Positions 16,709-25,463 of a stretch of 64,000 nucleotides of DNA are shown here, piece after piece (positions within the stretch are counted from its first letter, which is position 1; each line of letters starts with the position of its first letter). The DNA is taken from positions 382,804 to 446,803 of the forward strand of contig NZ_NCQY01000020.1 in NCBI RefSeq assembly GCF_002894645.1. The letters are read 5' to 3'. The notes below the pieces were generated by a model. It was given only the letters and a program-made list of their open reading frames with translations, did no database searches and was not told the DNA's origin. The position numbers were made by a program, and so were the translations under genes. This DNA is from Salinibacter altiplanensis (GTDB lineage: Bacteria > Bacteroidota > Rhodothermia > Rhodothermales > Salinibacteraceae).

Positions 16709-18100
16709 ATGCTCCGCCGCTCGGTCCTCTTTGCACTCGCGTCCGCCTTGGTCATCGGTCTCGTCGGGTGCGGAAGCCCGTCCAACGAGCCCGCGCCCGG
16801 CTCCATCGACGGGGTGGGCGAGCCGGCCTGGACGCAGGACGCCACCGTCTACGAGGTGTTCGTGCCCGATGCCTCCGCGGAGGGCACCTTCCAGGGGCTC
16901 ATCGGGCGGCTCGATGAGATTCAGAAGATGGGTGTCAACACGCTTTGGCTCATGCCCATCCACCCGATTGGCGAAGAGCGGCGCAAGAGCGACATCGGGG
17001 CGCTCGGATCCCCGTACTCGATTCGGGACTACTACGACGTGAATCCGGACTACGGGACGAAGGCCGACTTCCGGGCGCTCGTCGACTCGGTGCACGCCCG
17101 CGACATGCACATCATCATCGACCTGGTGGCCAACCACACCGCGTGGGACCACCCGTGGCTGGAGGACCACCCGGACATGTACAGCGATGGGCCCATCGAC
17201 GGCTTCACGGTGCCGGTGCTGAACGGCGATACGACCGACTGGACGGACGTCGTGGAGCTTGACTTCGAGACCCCACGGACGCGGCAGGAACTGATCGACG
17301 TTATGCAGTACTGGGTCCGCGAGTTTGACATCGACGGCTACCGGGCCGACGTGGCCCACGCGGTGCCGCTTGACTTCTGGGAGAGCGCAATCGACTCGGT
17401 GGAGGCCCACAAGGAGGTGCTCATGCTCGCCGAGGCGGCTGGGGGAGAGATGCACACGGTGGGCTTCGACCAGACCTACGCCTGGCCCTTCTACGGGGCG
17501 CTGAAGCGGGTGTGGGAGAAGGACGTCCCGGTCCGCACCCTCGCCACGCAGGTCGACACGACGCTCGCCAAGTTGCCGGATGCGGCCCGGCGGCTGCGCT
17601 TTACCACGAACCACGACGAGACGATGTGGGACACCCCCCCGCCCGTCCTCTTCGACGGACGGGAGGGGGCGAAGGCGGCGTTCGTGCTGGCGACGAGCAT
17701 GCCCGGCGCGCCGCTGGTCTACAACGGCCAGGAGCTGGGGGTGGCCGATTCGGTCTCGTTCTTCGCCCGCACGCCGTACGACTGGTCGCAGGCCCCCGAT
17801 GTCCGACGCTTCTATCGGAACTACCTCGGGCTGTACGGCAACAGTCCGGCCCTGCGAACGGGGACCCTGACGGTCCACACCCCGGACGCCGAGGATGTGC
17901 TGGTGTATGAGCGAGCGACGAACACGGACAGCCTGCTCTTTGCGGTCAATGTCCGCGACGCCTCACACGAGGTGCCCCTTCCGGACGGCTACGCCGACGT
18001 GTCCCTCACCGATGCCCTGACGGGGGCGTCCGTGGAAGGGCCGACGCTGCCCATAGAGGGCTACGGCTACCGTGTCCTCCGGCGGGCGGCGGCCGAGTGA
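16709..18100 (+). CDS. Alpha-amylase family (GH13) glycoside hydrolase, lipoprotein
   Basis: Secreted, lipid-anchored alpha-glucan hydrolase or transglycosylase of 463 residues. The signal peptide MLRRSVLFALASALVIG ends in the lipobox LVGC, so it is probably anchored to a membrane. GH13 regions are visible: DLVANHT (region I), DGYRADVAHAV with nucleophile Asp214 (II), LMLAEA with acid/base Glu242 (III) and FTTNHDE with Asp303 (IV). The barrel is followed by a short C-terminal beta domain; there is no starch-binding module. The frame opens at 16607, but the ATG at 16709 gives a proper lipoprotein signal. The MFS transporter downstream on the same strand could handle a product, which is only a guess from position. 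Confidence 0.92.
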   Translation: MLRRSVLFALASALVIGLVGCGSPSNEPAPGSIDGVGEPAWTQDATVYEVFVPDASAEGTFQGLIGRLDEIQKMGVNTLWLMPIHPIGEERRKSDIGALGSPYSIRDYYDVNPDYGTKADFRALVDSVHARDMHIIIDLVANHTAWDHPWLEDHPDMYSDGPIDGFTVPVLNGDTTDWTDVVELDFETPRTRQELIDVMQYWVREFDIDGYRADVAHAVPLDFWESAIDSVEAHKEVLMLAEAAGGEMHTVGFDQTYAWPFYGALKRVWEKDVPVRTLATQVDTTLAKLPDAARRLRFTTNHDETMWDTPPPVLFDGREGAKAAFVLATSMPGAPLVYNGQELGVADSVSFFARTPYDWSQAPDVRRFYRNYLGLYGNSPALRTGTLTVHTPDAEDVLVYERATNTDSLLFAVNVRDASHEVPLPDGYADVSLTDALTGASVEGPTLPIEGYGYRVLRRAAAE

Positions 18101-18177
18101 CCGAGGCGCGAGAACACGGAGGGCGCGGGGCCTCCGTGCGTGCCCGGAGTCGATGAGTTGTACCGATGTTCCCGTAG

Positions 18178-19407
18178 ATGTCGCTTATGAAATCCCCCGA
18201 TGACGCCAAGGGCTCGTCTCGTTCCCCAGTCGCGTCGTCGGAAGCGCCCCTCGCCGAGCTTGACGTCTGGTTGCTCTTCGCCGTCACCCTGGTCGGTGTC
18301 GGCAACGTGTCCGGCGTGTCGCCCGCCTTCCCGCAGGTGGTGGACGTGCTCGGCATCTCTCGGGTCCAGGTCGGCTGGGTCGTAACGGTCTACTCGCTCC
18401 CGGGCCTTCTGAGTGCGCCCCTTGCGGGCATCGGTGCCGACCGCCTGGGGCGAAAGCGGGTGCTGGTGCCCACGCTGTTTGTGTTTGGGATCGCCGGTGG
18501 GGCGTGCGCCCTGGCCCGCTCGTTTCCCGTGCTGCTCGGCCTGCGGGCCGTGCAGGGGTTCGCCGCGGCGCCGCTGGTCGGACTCGCCATCACAATCATT
18601 GGCGACCGGTACGAGGGCGCAACGCGGGCCGCGGTGGTCGGCTACAACGCCACGGCCCTCAACGTGGGGACGGCGGCCTTTCCGGCCGTGGGGGGAATGC
18701 TGGCGGCCATTGCGTGGTACGTGCCGTTTGCGCTTCCGCTCCTGGCCCTTCCGGTGGGGGCGGCGGTGGCGTGGAAACTGGAGGCCCCCGCGGTCGATGG
18801 CCGGTCGAGCGCGGAGGGCTTTCGGGGATACCTCCGGACGGTGGGAAAGCGCCTGCGGGATCGACGGGTCTTCGGCCTGCTCGCGGTCAACCTCGGCATC
18901 TTCGTCCTCATCTTCGGTGCCTTCCTCACGTACGTGCCGGAGCTCGTGGAGACCCGCTTCGGGGCCTCGTCGGTTGCGGCTGGGGGCGTGCTGGCCGCGG
19001 CGTCGGTGTCGAGTGCCCTCGTGGCGACCCAGATTGGGCGCCTCGCGACCTGGATCCCGCCCCGCCGCCTCATCCAGGGCTCAATCGTGATCGACGGGGT
19101 GGCGCTTGCCCTTATGCCGCTGGCCCCTGGGGTGTGGGGCGTCGGGCTGGCCTCACTGCTCTACGGCGTGGCCCAGGGCCTTAACCAACCGGCCCTGCAG
19201 ACGCGGCTGACCGAGCTGTCGTCGGAGGCCTCTCGCGGCGTGATCCTGTCCCTCAACGGCACAATCCTGCGCCTGGGGCAGGCTGGAGGGCCGCTTTTGA
19301 TGGGCCTGGCGCTCGCCCTGGGCGGCATCGAGGCGGTCTTCTACGCGGCTGGGGGCGTGGCCTTCTTGGTGGGCCTCGCGGCGCTGTGGCTCCTGAACAC
19401 GGCGTAG
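18178..19407 (+). CDS. Major facilitator superfamily transporter
   Basis: A 409-residue, 12-helix secondary transporter. The MFS A-motif is present after TM2 as GIGADRLGRKRVL, and TM1 carries VGVGNVSGVSPAFPQV. The overall pattern is drug:proton antiporter-like (DHA1-type). Helices are strongly Gly/Ala-rich and loops acidic, as expected in a halophile. It begins 77 bases after the amylase stop and converges on the alcohol dehydrogenase gene. Either efflux or sugar uptake is possible; sequence alone does not decide. Confidence 0.86.
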   Translation: MSLMKSPDDAKGSSRSPVASSEAPLAELDVWLLFAVTLVGVGNVSGVSPAFPQVVDVLGISRVQVGWVVTVYSLPGLLSAPLAGIGADRLGRKRVLVPTLFVFGIAGGACALARSFPVLLGLRAVQGFAAAPLVGLAITIIGDRYEGATRAAVVGYNATALNVGTAAFPAVGGMLAAIAWYVPFALPLLALPVGAAVAWKLEAPAVDGRSSAEGFRGYLRTVGKRLRDRRVFGLLAVNLGIFVLIFGAFLTYVPELVETRFGASSVAAGGVLAAASVSSALVATQIGRLATWIPPRRLIQGSIVIDGVALALMPLAPGVWGVGLASLLYGVAQGLNQPALQTRLTELSSEASRGVILSLNGTILRLGQAGGPLLMGLALALGGIEAVFYAAGGVAFLVGLAALWLLNTA

Positions 19408-19477
19408 GGACGTCCGGACGAGGGACCAGGCCCTTGTCCAGGTTGCCGATGCGGCGGCGCCTCTCCCCGCGCCGTTC

Positions 19478-20497
19478 TTAGTGGTCCATCGTGAGGACTG
19501 CGCGGAAGCGGGCCTCGTTGTTGATCATGCGGTCGTAGGCGGCCCCGGCCTCCGTCAGAGAAAAGGTCTCGATCTCGGGCAGCGCCTCGGCCTGCGCGCT
19601 GAACGCGAGCGTGTCCTCCGAAGCCTTCGCGTCGCCACTGGGCCACCCGGAGACCGACTTGCGACCCTGAATGAGCGCCATTGGCGGCACCTCTACGGCC
19701 TCCCCCGTCGCGGCGACGATCACGAGATCGCCGTCGCGGCCCAGCCCGCCGACGACCGACGTGATGGCGTCCGCGTTTGGCGCGGTGGCCAGGATCAGGT
19801 CGGCGCCGCCCCGGGCCTGAAGCGCCTCGGCCGGATTGGTGCTCGACACGTCGACGAAGTGGGCCGCCCCGAGGTCGTGGGCCAGTGCCTTCTTGTCGGC
19901 ACTCGTGGAGAGGGCCACGACCTCCAGCCCCATCGCCGCGGCGTACTGCACGCCCAGGTGGCCCAGCCCGCCGATGCCCTGCACGGCGACGAGGTCGCCG
20001 GGGCGGAGGTCCTGGTTGCGGAGCGCGTTGAACGTGGTGATGCCGGCGCAGAGCAGGGGCGCAGCGTCTTCGGCGGCCAGCTCCTCCGGCATCTTCGCCA
20101 CGGCCTCCGCGGGAGCGGTCATGTATTCCGCGTAGCCCCCATCGAAGTGAATCCCGGTCACGAGGCCGTTTTCGCAGTTGACGAAGTCGCCCTCCCGACA
20201 GGCGTCGCAGGTGAAGCAGTGGCCGCCGTGCCATCCAACGCCGACGCGGTCGCCCTCCGCCCACTGGGGGACGTCTGGTCCCATAGCGTCGACCACCCCG
20301 GCCACCTCGTGGCCCGGCACGCGAGGATACTCAAGGCCGGGAAACGTCCCCTCCTTCACGAAGGCGTCGCTGTGACAGACCCCACACGCCTCCACCCGAA
20401 CGCGCACCTCGTGGGCGTCCGGCTCGGGAACGGGCAGATCTACAATCTCAAAGTCGGCACCGGCACTGGGAACGCGGGCAGCTTTCATGGGGGACAT
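19478..20497 (-). CDS. Zinc-dependent alcohol dehydrogenase (AdhA/cinnamyl-type MDR)
   Basis: Cytoplasmic NAD(P)-dependent medium-chain dehydrogenase of 339 residues, oxidising alcohols or reducing aldehydes. Catalytic zinc ligands are in CGVCHSD (about 38-44) and GHEVAG (about 62). The structural zinc Cys cluster reads CFTCDACREGDFVNC (about 94-108). The Rossmann motif is VQGIGGLGHLGVQYA (about 173-187). The start could be the ATG at 20497 or a second Met three residues later. It is divergent from the DUF2207 gene, and the 226-base spacer has an AT-rich core (TACAAATTTATATG) near 20569-20582 that may hold a promoter. The aldehyde specificity is not known. Confidence 0.93.
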   Translation of the reverse strand: MSPMKAARVPSAGADFEIVDLPVPEPDAHEVRVRVEACGVCHSDAFVKEGTFPGLEYPRVPGHEVAGVVDAMGPDVPQWAEGDRVGVGWHGGHCFTCDACREGDFVNCENGLVTGIHFDGGYAEYMTAPAEAVAKMPEELAAEDAAPLLCAGITTFNALRNQDLRPGDLVAVQGIGGLGHLGVQYAAAMGLEVVALSTSADKKALAHDLGAAHFVDVSSTNPAEALQARGGADLILATAPNADAITSVVGGLGRDGDLVIVAATGEAVEVPPMALIQGRKSVSGWPSGDAKASEDTLAFSAQAEALPEIETFSLTEAGAAYDRMINNEARFRAVLTMDH

Positions 20498-20723
20498 GGG
20501 AAGGAGAATTGGAAGCGTGGGCGAGAAGGCTGGACGCCTCGACGAAGAGGGTGTCCTAAAAGGTGCCTTACAAATTTATATGTTCATATGTTGATACCAA
20601 CCGAGGCGTGCTGCGTTTCTAAGCGGGAATGTGCGACCTGGAGACTCACCGGGGATTGTCTGTAACGACTCGGGAGAGAGCCTCGTCGAAAAACAAGAGA
20701 TCACTCACAGATCCAGGCTTCTC

Positions 20724-22361
20724 ATGTCCGCCGCCTCCATTCTTCGCCTTGCAGCTGTTGCGGTGCTCCTCGCCGCTGGCCCCGCCGCGGCCCAGGAGAA
20801 AGAGTACGTGCTGTCAGATGTGGATATCACCGTTCATGTGCAGCCCGATGGGGGCTACGCGGTGGAGGAGTCGATCGCGTACGGCTTCCAACGGGGGACC
20901 TTCTCGCGGGCCTACCGATCGGTCGTGCGGGAGGACGCAGGAGCTCTCGGGGCGGTGGAGGTAACCAGTCCGGAGACCTCCATCGACTCAGTCCGAGTTG
21001 AGGAGACAAACGGCGTGCGCCAGGTCTGGTGGGCGTTTCCGGATCGCTCCGCGCCGGCCCAGTTCGATGTGCATTACGTTCTGGAGGCGGCGCTCCACGA
21101 GCGGGGCAACCGCAACGTCGTACAGCTCGATGTGATGGCCGACGGGGCCGTGGTGCCCACCCGGGACGTAGATGTGCGCATTGCCCTGCCGGCGGCCTTC
21201 GACGTACGACTGGACCAGGTGGCGCTCGATCCGGATGCGGGGGCGGTCCGGCGAGAGGAGGGACGGCTCGTGGGGGCGATTCACCGAGACCTTGTCGAGG
21301 AGGGAGAAAGCCTCTCGGTCGAGATGTCGTTTCCGAGGCAGGTGGCGGGCGAGTACCTGCCGACGGCCCTAGATCTCCTCCTCGGGCTGGTTCTCGTGGT
21401 CGTGGGCGGGGCCGCGGGGGGCGTTGCCGCGTGGCGCTGGCGGGGCCCGCGTCCGGAGGCGACGGCCCGACGCCCGCCCGCCGACCTTGACCGGCCGATG
21501 GCGGTGGCGCTGCTCGGGAACCAGGACGGGCAGGCGTTCCTCGCGACGCTGTTCGACCTCGTCCGGCGCGGCCACGTCACCCTTCGCCACGACCGCGAAG
21601 ACCAGATCATTGGGACGACCGACGTGGTTCGTCTGGAGGTGCATCCGGATCCCACAGATCTCTCCGACTTTGAGCGTCGATTCGTAGACGAGCTGGATGG
21701 ACACGAGACCCTCGACGACTTTTGGTCGGACACCCGATCGTTTCGGGGCGACGTCATGAGCGACGTCCGAGACGCGCTGTTCGACCGCGGGTGGATGGAG
21801 GACCACACGCTGCGTTCCGGACTGCTCTTGGGAGGGGGCTTCGTGGCACTCCTCGGCGGGTTTGCCGCCGTCATTACGGGGGACAGTGCCTTTCGTCTCT
21901 TCCTCCTCTTTGCCGGAGTGGGCATGGGACTCGGGGGCGTCATCGCCGCGGTGCGCCGCTACACCTGGACCGAGGAGGGGGCGCGCCGGGCGGGGGCCCT
22001 CCGCTCGTACCTTGACCACGAGACGTCGGAGATCGAACGCTTGCAAGAGACGAGCCCGGCGCGGGCGGCCGAGCGGCTCGTGGACGCTCTGCCGTGGCTG
22101 CTCCTCCACGACGAGGTGTCAAAATCCTGGATCGAGGACACAAAAGAGGCGCTCAACGCGACGACCGAGGTGCCGGAGCTGCCGGACGGATTCGTGAGCC
22201 TCGTGGATCCGGAGGAGGGGGCGAGTGCCCCCGTCACGACGTTTCTCCCGGTGGTGACCGTAATGGGGGCGGTCGAGTCGTCGTCGGCCGGGGCGGTTGG
22301 GGCGGCTGGGGCTGCCGGTGCAGCCGGCGGTGGTGGGGCCGGTGCCGCGGGGGCGGCGTGA
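20724..22361 (+). CDS. DUF2207-domain membrane protein
   Basis: A 545-residue protein with a signal peptide (SILRLAAVAVLLAAGPAAAQ), an extracytoplasmic DUF2207 domain (about 25-215: YVLSDVDITVHVQPDGGYAV, FSRAYRSVV), a transmembrane segment near 220 (LLLGLVLVVVGGAAGGVAAW), a cytoplasmic region, and two helices near 370-410. The C-terminus is a Gly/Ala-only tail of about 25 residues, resembling the GGGxGGG endings common in this family. DUF2207 proteins are widespread bacterial membrane proteins of unknown role. The frame opens at 20631; the ATG at 20724 was chosen because the signal peptide begins there. Confidence 0.82.
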   Translation: MSAASILRLAAVAVLLAAGPAAAQEKEYVLSDVDITVHVQPDGGYAVEESIAYGFQRGTFSRAYRSVVREDAGALGAVEVTSPETSIDSVRVEETNGVRQVWWAFPDRSAPAQFDVHYVLEAALHERGNRNVVQLDVMADGAVVPTRDVDVRIALPAAFDVRLDQVALDPDAGAVRREEGRLVGAIHRDLVEEGESLSVEMSFPRQVAGEYLPTALDLLLGLVLVVVGGAAGGVAAWRWRGPRPEATARRPPADLDRPMAVALLGNQDGQAFLATLFDLVRRGHVTLRHDREDQIIGTTDVVRLEVHPDPTDLSDFERRFVDELDGHETLDDFWSDTRSFRGDVMSDVRDALFDRGWMEDHTLRSGLLLGGGFVALLGGFAAVITGDSAFRLFLLFAGVGMGLGGVIAAVRRYTWTEEGARRAGALRSYLDHETSEIERLQETSPARAAERLVDALPWLLLHDEVSKSWIEDTKEALNATTEVPELPDGFVSLVDPEEGASAPVTTFLPVVTVMGAVESSSAGAVGAAGAAGAAGGGGAGAAGAA

Positions 22362-22415
22362 TGGCGTCGAACGCTGGACGGTTGAAGGGCAGAGCGTCGG
22401 GAACGGGGCAATGCG

Positions 22416-22643
22416 TCAGGAGGAGGGCCCCAGGGTCAGCACGTCCCGGGCCTCATCTGCGCGGCTGGCAGGCACTTTTACCTGTACGCCCCCTTCCGTG
22501 GCGTCAAACATCGTAGAGAGGCCGGACTGCTCCGCATTCGCGAGCATGCACGGGATGCCGGCACCCTCCAGCTTGGCTTTTGCGAGTTGCGCGCTGCCTT
22601 GCCGGTCGTGGCGGGCGACGGTGACGAGGGACGCATCCGACAC
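22416..22643 (-). CDS. DUF2007-type small putative signal-transducing protein
   Basis: A 75-residue protein from a GTG start. The sequence LVTVARHDRQGSAQLAKAKL, then AGIPCMLANAEQSGLST and GVQVKVPASRADEARDVL, matches the DUF2007 pattern (ferredoxin-like fold, PII-like ligand-binding module of unclear function). It lies 32 bases after ribE on the same strand, so it is probably the last gene of the riboflavin cluster. The frame stays open upstream across ribE, but only this last part looks like protein. The exact start is uncertain. Confidence 0.68.
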   Translation of the reverse strand: MSDASLVTVARHDRQGSAQLAKAKLEGAGIPCMLANAEQSGLSTMFDATEGGVQVKVPASRADEARDVLTLGPSS

Positions 22644-22675
22644 GGCACGCTGAGACGGTTGGGAGGAGAAAGGGG

Positions 22676-23329
22676 TTAGTCTTCCATCCAGGTCTTCGCC
22701 AGCGCGTCTGGGTCGGGCGTCTCGCCGCTGGCGGCGAAGCTGCGGGCCACGTACTTGCCGATCAGGTCGAACTCCAGGTTCACCGCCGCCCCGTCCGTCC
22801 ACGTCTCCGACACGTTCGTGACGTCGTGGGTGTGCGGGATGATGGCGACGGTAAACGTGTCCTCCTCCAGGCGGGCCACCGTGAGGCTGATGCCGTCCAC
22901 GGAGACGGAGCCGACCGGAATCAGGTACGCGGCGTGCTGCGGGTCGAACTGAATCGTGTAGAGCCAGTCGGTCTCCTCCCGCTCCACGTTCGTGATGGTG
23001 CCGGTGGCGTCGACGTGGCCCTGCACGAAGTGGCCGTCGAGCCGATCGCCCGCCTGCAGCGCCCGCTCCAGGTTCACCGGCGCGCCGGCCTCCAGGGCAC
23101 TGAAGGTCGTCTTGCGCAGGGTCTCCTCGATCGAGTCGACGGCAAAGGTGGAGGCGTCCGGATTGACGTCCACGACGGTCTGACACGCGCCGTCGATCGA
23201 CACGCTCTGGTCGACACGCAGCTCGGGGGCCATGTTAGTCTCAATCGTGAGCCGCTTCCCCGCGTGGTCGCTGCCGAGGGACTCGATTGCCGTGAGGGTG
23301 CCGACGTCTTCGATAATACCGGTAAACAT
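22676..23329 (-). CDS. ribE: Riboflavin synthase, alpha subunit
   Basis: Cytoplasmic enzyme of 217 residues that dismutates two 6,7-dimethyl-8-ribityllumazines into riboflavin and the pyrimidinedione. It begins with the diagnostic MFTGIIEDVG. It has the expected two lumazine-binding repeats: repeat 1 includes SIDGACQTVV and FAVDSIEETLRKTT, repeat 2 HFVQGHVDATGTI, VSVDGISLTVA and FTVAIIPHT. The start is certain because the family begins at this Met; the frame extends further upstream only by chance. It follows ribD by 53 bases. ribA/ribB and ribH are not in the window. Confidence 0.96.
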   Translation of the reverse strand: MFTGIIEDVGTLTAIESLGSDHAGKRLTIETNMAPELRVDQSVSIDGACQTVVDVNPDASTFAVDSIEETLRKTTFSALEAGAPVNLERALQAGDRLDGHFVQGHVDATGTITNVEREETDWLYTIQFDPQHAAYLIPVGSVSVDGISLTVARLEEDTFTVAIIPHTHDVTNVSETWTDGAAVNLEFDLIGKYVARSFAASGETPDPDALAKTWMED

Positions 23330-23382
23330 TGCGTTGGGCTCTGTGAGGGAGGAAGTTCTGCGTCGAAAAGAGGGAGAACGTT

Positions 23383-24522
23383 CTACGCGGGGCGCCGATA
23401 GCCGCGCAGAAGCACGTCGTCGCCCACGGTTTGCCACTCCTGCTCGGCGAACGTGAGGGCGTCGTCCATCTCCGTGACGCCCAGGTCGCGCAGCGTGGGA
23501 ATGCCGTCCCCCACCACCTTCGGCGCGACGAAGCAGAAGAAGCGGTCCACGAGGTCGTGCTGGAAGAGGGCCGTGGCAAGGCCGGGCCCCGCTTCGACGA
23601 GCAGCGACTGAAGCGGCTCCGCGTCGCGGCCGGCGTCGGTGCCGAGGCGCCGGAGGAGGGCATCCAGGTCGAGGTGGTCATTGTCCGTTTCGGGGATGCG
23701 GAGGATCGTGCCCCCGCGGTCGGTCAACGCATCGGCGTAGTCGGGACGAGGCCGGTCATTCCCAATGACGGCGACCGTGTCGTTGGCGTGAGCGTCGGTG
23801 AAGAGGGTGCAGTTGGGAGACAGGCTGCCCGTGCGGTCGAGGACGAGGCGGAGCGGCTGGGGGCCGTCCACGTGACGCACTGTGAGGCGCGGATCGTCGC
23901 TCGCGGCGGTGCCGCGGCCCACGAGGACCCCGTCTAGTTCGGCCCGCCACTCGTGGACGAGGGTGCGTGCGGCCTCCCCCGTGATCCACTGGCTGTCGCC
24001 CGTGCGGGTGGCGATGCGCCCGTCCAGCGTCTGGGCCGTCTTGAGCGTGACGAGCGGGCGCCCGGTGTCGACGTGATGAAAAAATGCCTCGTTGAGGCGG
24101 TGGCAGGCACGCCCGTGGACCCCAACCTCCACCTCCACGTCCTGCTCGCGCAACCGACGAATGCCACGGCCTTGGGCCTGGGGAAACGGATCCACCGTCC
24201 CCACGACGACGCGAGGCACCCCCTTCTCGATGAGCAGGTTGGTACAGGGCGGCGTCTTGCCGTGGTGGCTACAGGGCTCAAGGTTGACGTACAGCGTGGC
24301 GTCTCGGAGGGCGGCGGGGCCGTGCTGCCGTTCGGCTGCCTGAAGGGCGTGGGCCTCCGCGTGGGGCTCTCCATAGGCCCGGTGAGCACCCTCTCCCAGT
24401 ACGGTCCCGTCCGGAGCAACGAGAACGGCACCCACCATGGGATTGGGGCTCACCCTGCCCGCCCCCGTCCGTGCCAGGTCCAGGCACCGTTTCATCCAGG
24501 GCACATGGCCGGCATCGTCCAC
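23383..24522 (-). CDS. ribD: Bifunctional diaminohydroxyphosphoribosylaminopyrimidine deaminase / 5-amino-6-(5-phosphoribosylamino)uracil reductase
   Basis: Catalyses the second and third steps of riboflavin synthesis. The N-terminal deaminase domain (about 1-145) has the zinc site HAEAHAL with LEPCSHHGKTPPC, and NPMVGAVLV. The C-terminal NADPH-dependent reductase (about 150-379) has RPLVTLKTAQTLDGRIA, DSQWITG, DGVLVGRGTAASDDPRLTVR and LLVEAGPGLATALF. The start is uncertain: a GTG at 24522, eight bases after the upstream stop, gives 379 residues; an ATG at 24495 begins MKRCLDLA; and an ATG at 24576 would overlap the preceding gene. The tight junction suggests an operon with the unknown gene upstream and ribE downstream. 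Confidence 0.93.
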   Translation of the reverse strand: MDDAGHVPWMKRCLDLARTGAGRVSPNPMVGAVLVAPDGTVLGEGAHRAYGEPHAEAHALQAAERQHGPAALRDATLYVNLEPCSHHGKTPPCTNLLIEKGVPRVVVGTVDPFPQAQGRGIRRLREQDVEVEVGVHGRACHRLNEAFFHHVDTGRPLVTLKTAQTLDGRIATRTGDSQWITGEAARTLVHEWRAELDGVLVGRGTAASDDPRLTVRHVDGPQPLRLVLDRTGSLSPNCTLFTDAHANDTVAVIGNDRPRPDYADALTDRGGTILRIPETDNDHLDLDALLRRLGTDAGRDAEPLQSLLVEAGPGLATALFQHDLVDRFFCFVAPKVVGDGIPTLRDLGVTEMDDALTFAEQEWQTVGDDVLLRGYRRPA

Positions 24523-24527
24523 AGGGG

Positions 24528-25274
24528 TTACACTTCCTCGATGTAGCTCGGGAGCGGCGAGTCCGTCAGCTGCCATGTGTCAAAGTAAAACTTGGATTCA
24601 GAACGGGCCTTCTGGTAGGGAAGGACAAATCGGCGGGTCTTCTCGGCAGGAGCATTTCGAAATGCCGCTACGAGCCGGTCCCGTACCGGAACAGGGGAGA
24701 AGAAGCCCCAATCGTGTCCGTCGTGGGCTGGCTCCGGAAAAAAGACGACATGGGCGTCTTCGAGTAGGGACTGCAGGGCGCCGGCGGCACGACGCGGAGC
24801 CCTACCTGCCACAGCGGTCATCCGTTCCGCCGCAACTGGGGCGTCGGCCGACACCAACAGTGTGGTGTGGGAGGGCGTACGGAGAACCCGTCTCGCCGTG
24901 TCCGGAGCCAACGACTCCGCGGTGCCCTGGGTCGTGACACGGCCCCACCACGACCGACCGACGGCGTCGAGCAGCGGTGCTACGTACGCGTCGGGGGCGC
25001 GGAGGGTCGTTAGGCCCACAGCGTCGTCGGCGTGGTTGGTGCCGGCGAGGTAGCCACGGTAGACGTCGTTCGTGTCGAACGGGGAGTCGCGAAGGTCGGA
25101 GAGGGTCCTAGGGGGCTCCGGGCGATCATCACGCCGACGGGCGTCGGGATTGCCGTCGGGCGTAACGGTTTCGAGAAGCGCGGGCTCCTCGTGGAAGTAT
25201 TTAAGGGTATCTGAGGGAGCAGCCACGGGGCGGAGGAAGCACGTTGCGTTATTGGGGCTGTTTTGCCACAACAA
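24528..25274 (-). CDS. Protein of unknown function upstream of ribD
   Basis: Up to 248 residues, not recognised. It reads as a genuine acidic soluble protein (YFHEEPALLETVTPDGNPDA, DTNDVYRGYLAGTNHADDAV, DDAVGLTTLRAPDAYVAPLL, HVVFFPEPAHDGHDWGFFSP). It lacks a signal peptide, membrane segments or obvious catalytic motifs. An in-frame GTG at 25226 (VAAPSDTLKYF) is an alternative start. The stop abuts ribD, so it is probably the first gene of the riboflavin cluster. No FMN riboswitch is visible before it. A role linked to flavin synthesis is only an inference from position. Confidence 0.6.
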   Translation of the reverse strand: MLWQNSPNNATCFLRPVAAPSDTLKYFHEEPALLETVTPDGNPDARRRDDRPEPPRTLSDLRDSPFDTNDVYRGYLAGTNHADDAVGLTTLRAPDAYVAPLLDAVGRSWWGRVTTQGTAESLAPDTARRVLRTPSHTTLLVSADAPVAAERMTAVAGRAPRRAAGALQSLLEDAHVVFFPEPAHDGHDWGFFSPVPVRDRLVAAFRNAPAEKTRRFVLPYQKARSESKFYFDTWQLTDSPLPSYIEEV

Positions 25275-25463
25275 CTTCTATGCACAGCAGGGCGGTACGA
25301 TGCCGATCAGAAAAGATTCACGAGATTCTGCCTCTTCGCTCACGGGCTTCGCGCGAGGGCGTCCATCCTGGGTGCGTCCACACGAGCCGGCCCTGAACCA
25401 AATGCCCTCGGCCGGGCATAGACTCTGTCGTACTGCTTGTCTGTCCTTCGCTTCTCTTGTACA

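Noticed and set aside
11096-20605. Shared 11-mer ATACCAACCGA upstream of the TonB receptor and of the DUF2207 gene
   Set aside because: Single 11-base matches are expected by chance in 64 kb; no further shared context on either side.
22643-23186. 256-residue minus-strand frame covering the DUF2007 gene and part of ribE
   Set aside because: Its first two thirds is an Arg/Gly-rich frame-shifted shadow of ribE; only the last 75 residues look like protein.
25275-25463. Possible FMN riboswitch before the riboflavin cluster
   Set aside because: The conserved RFN-box strings are absent; only a small ATGCCC/GGGCAT hairpin (about 25403-25420) is present, which is not diagnostic.
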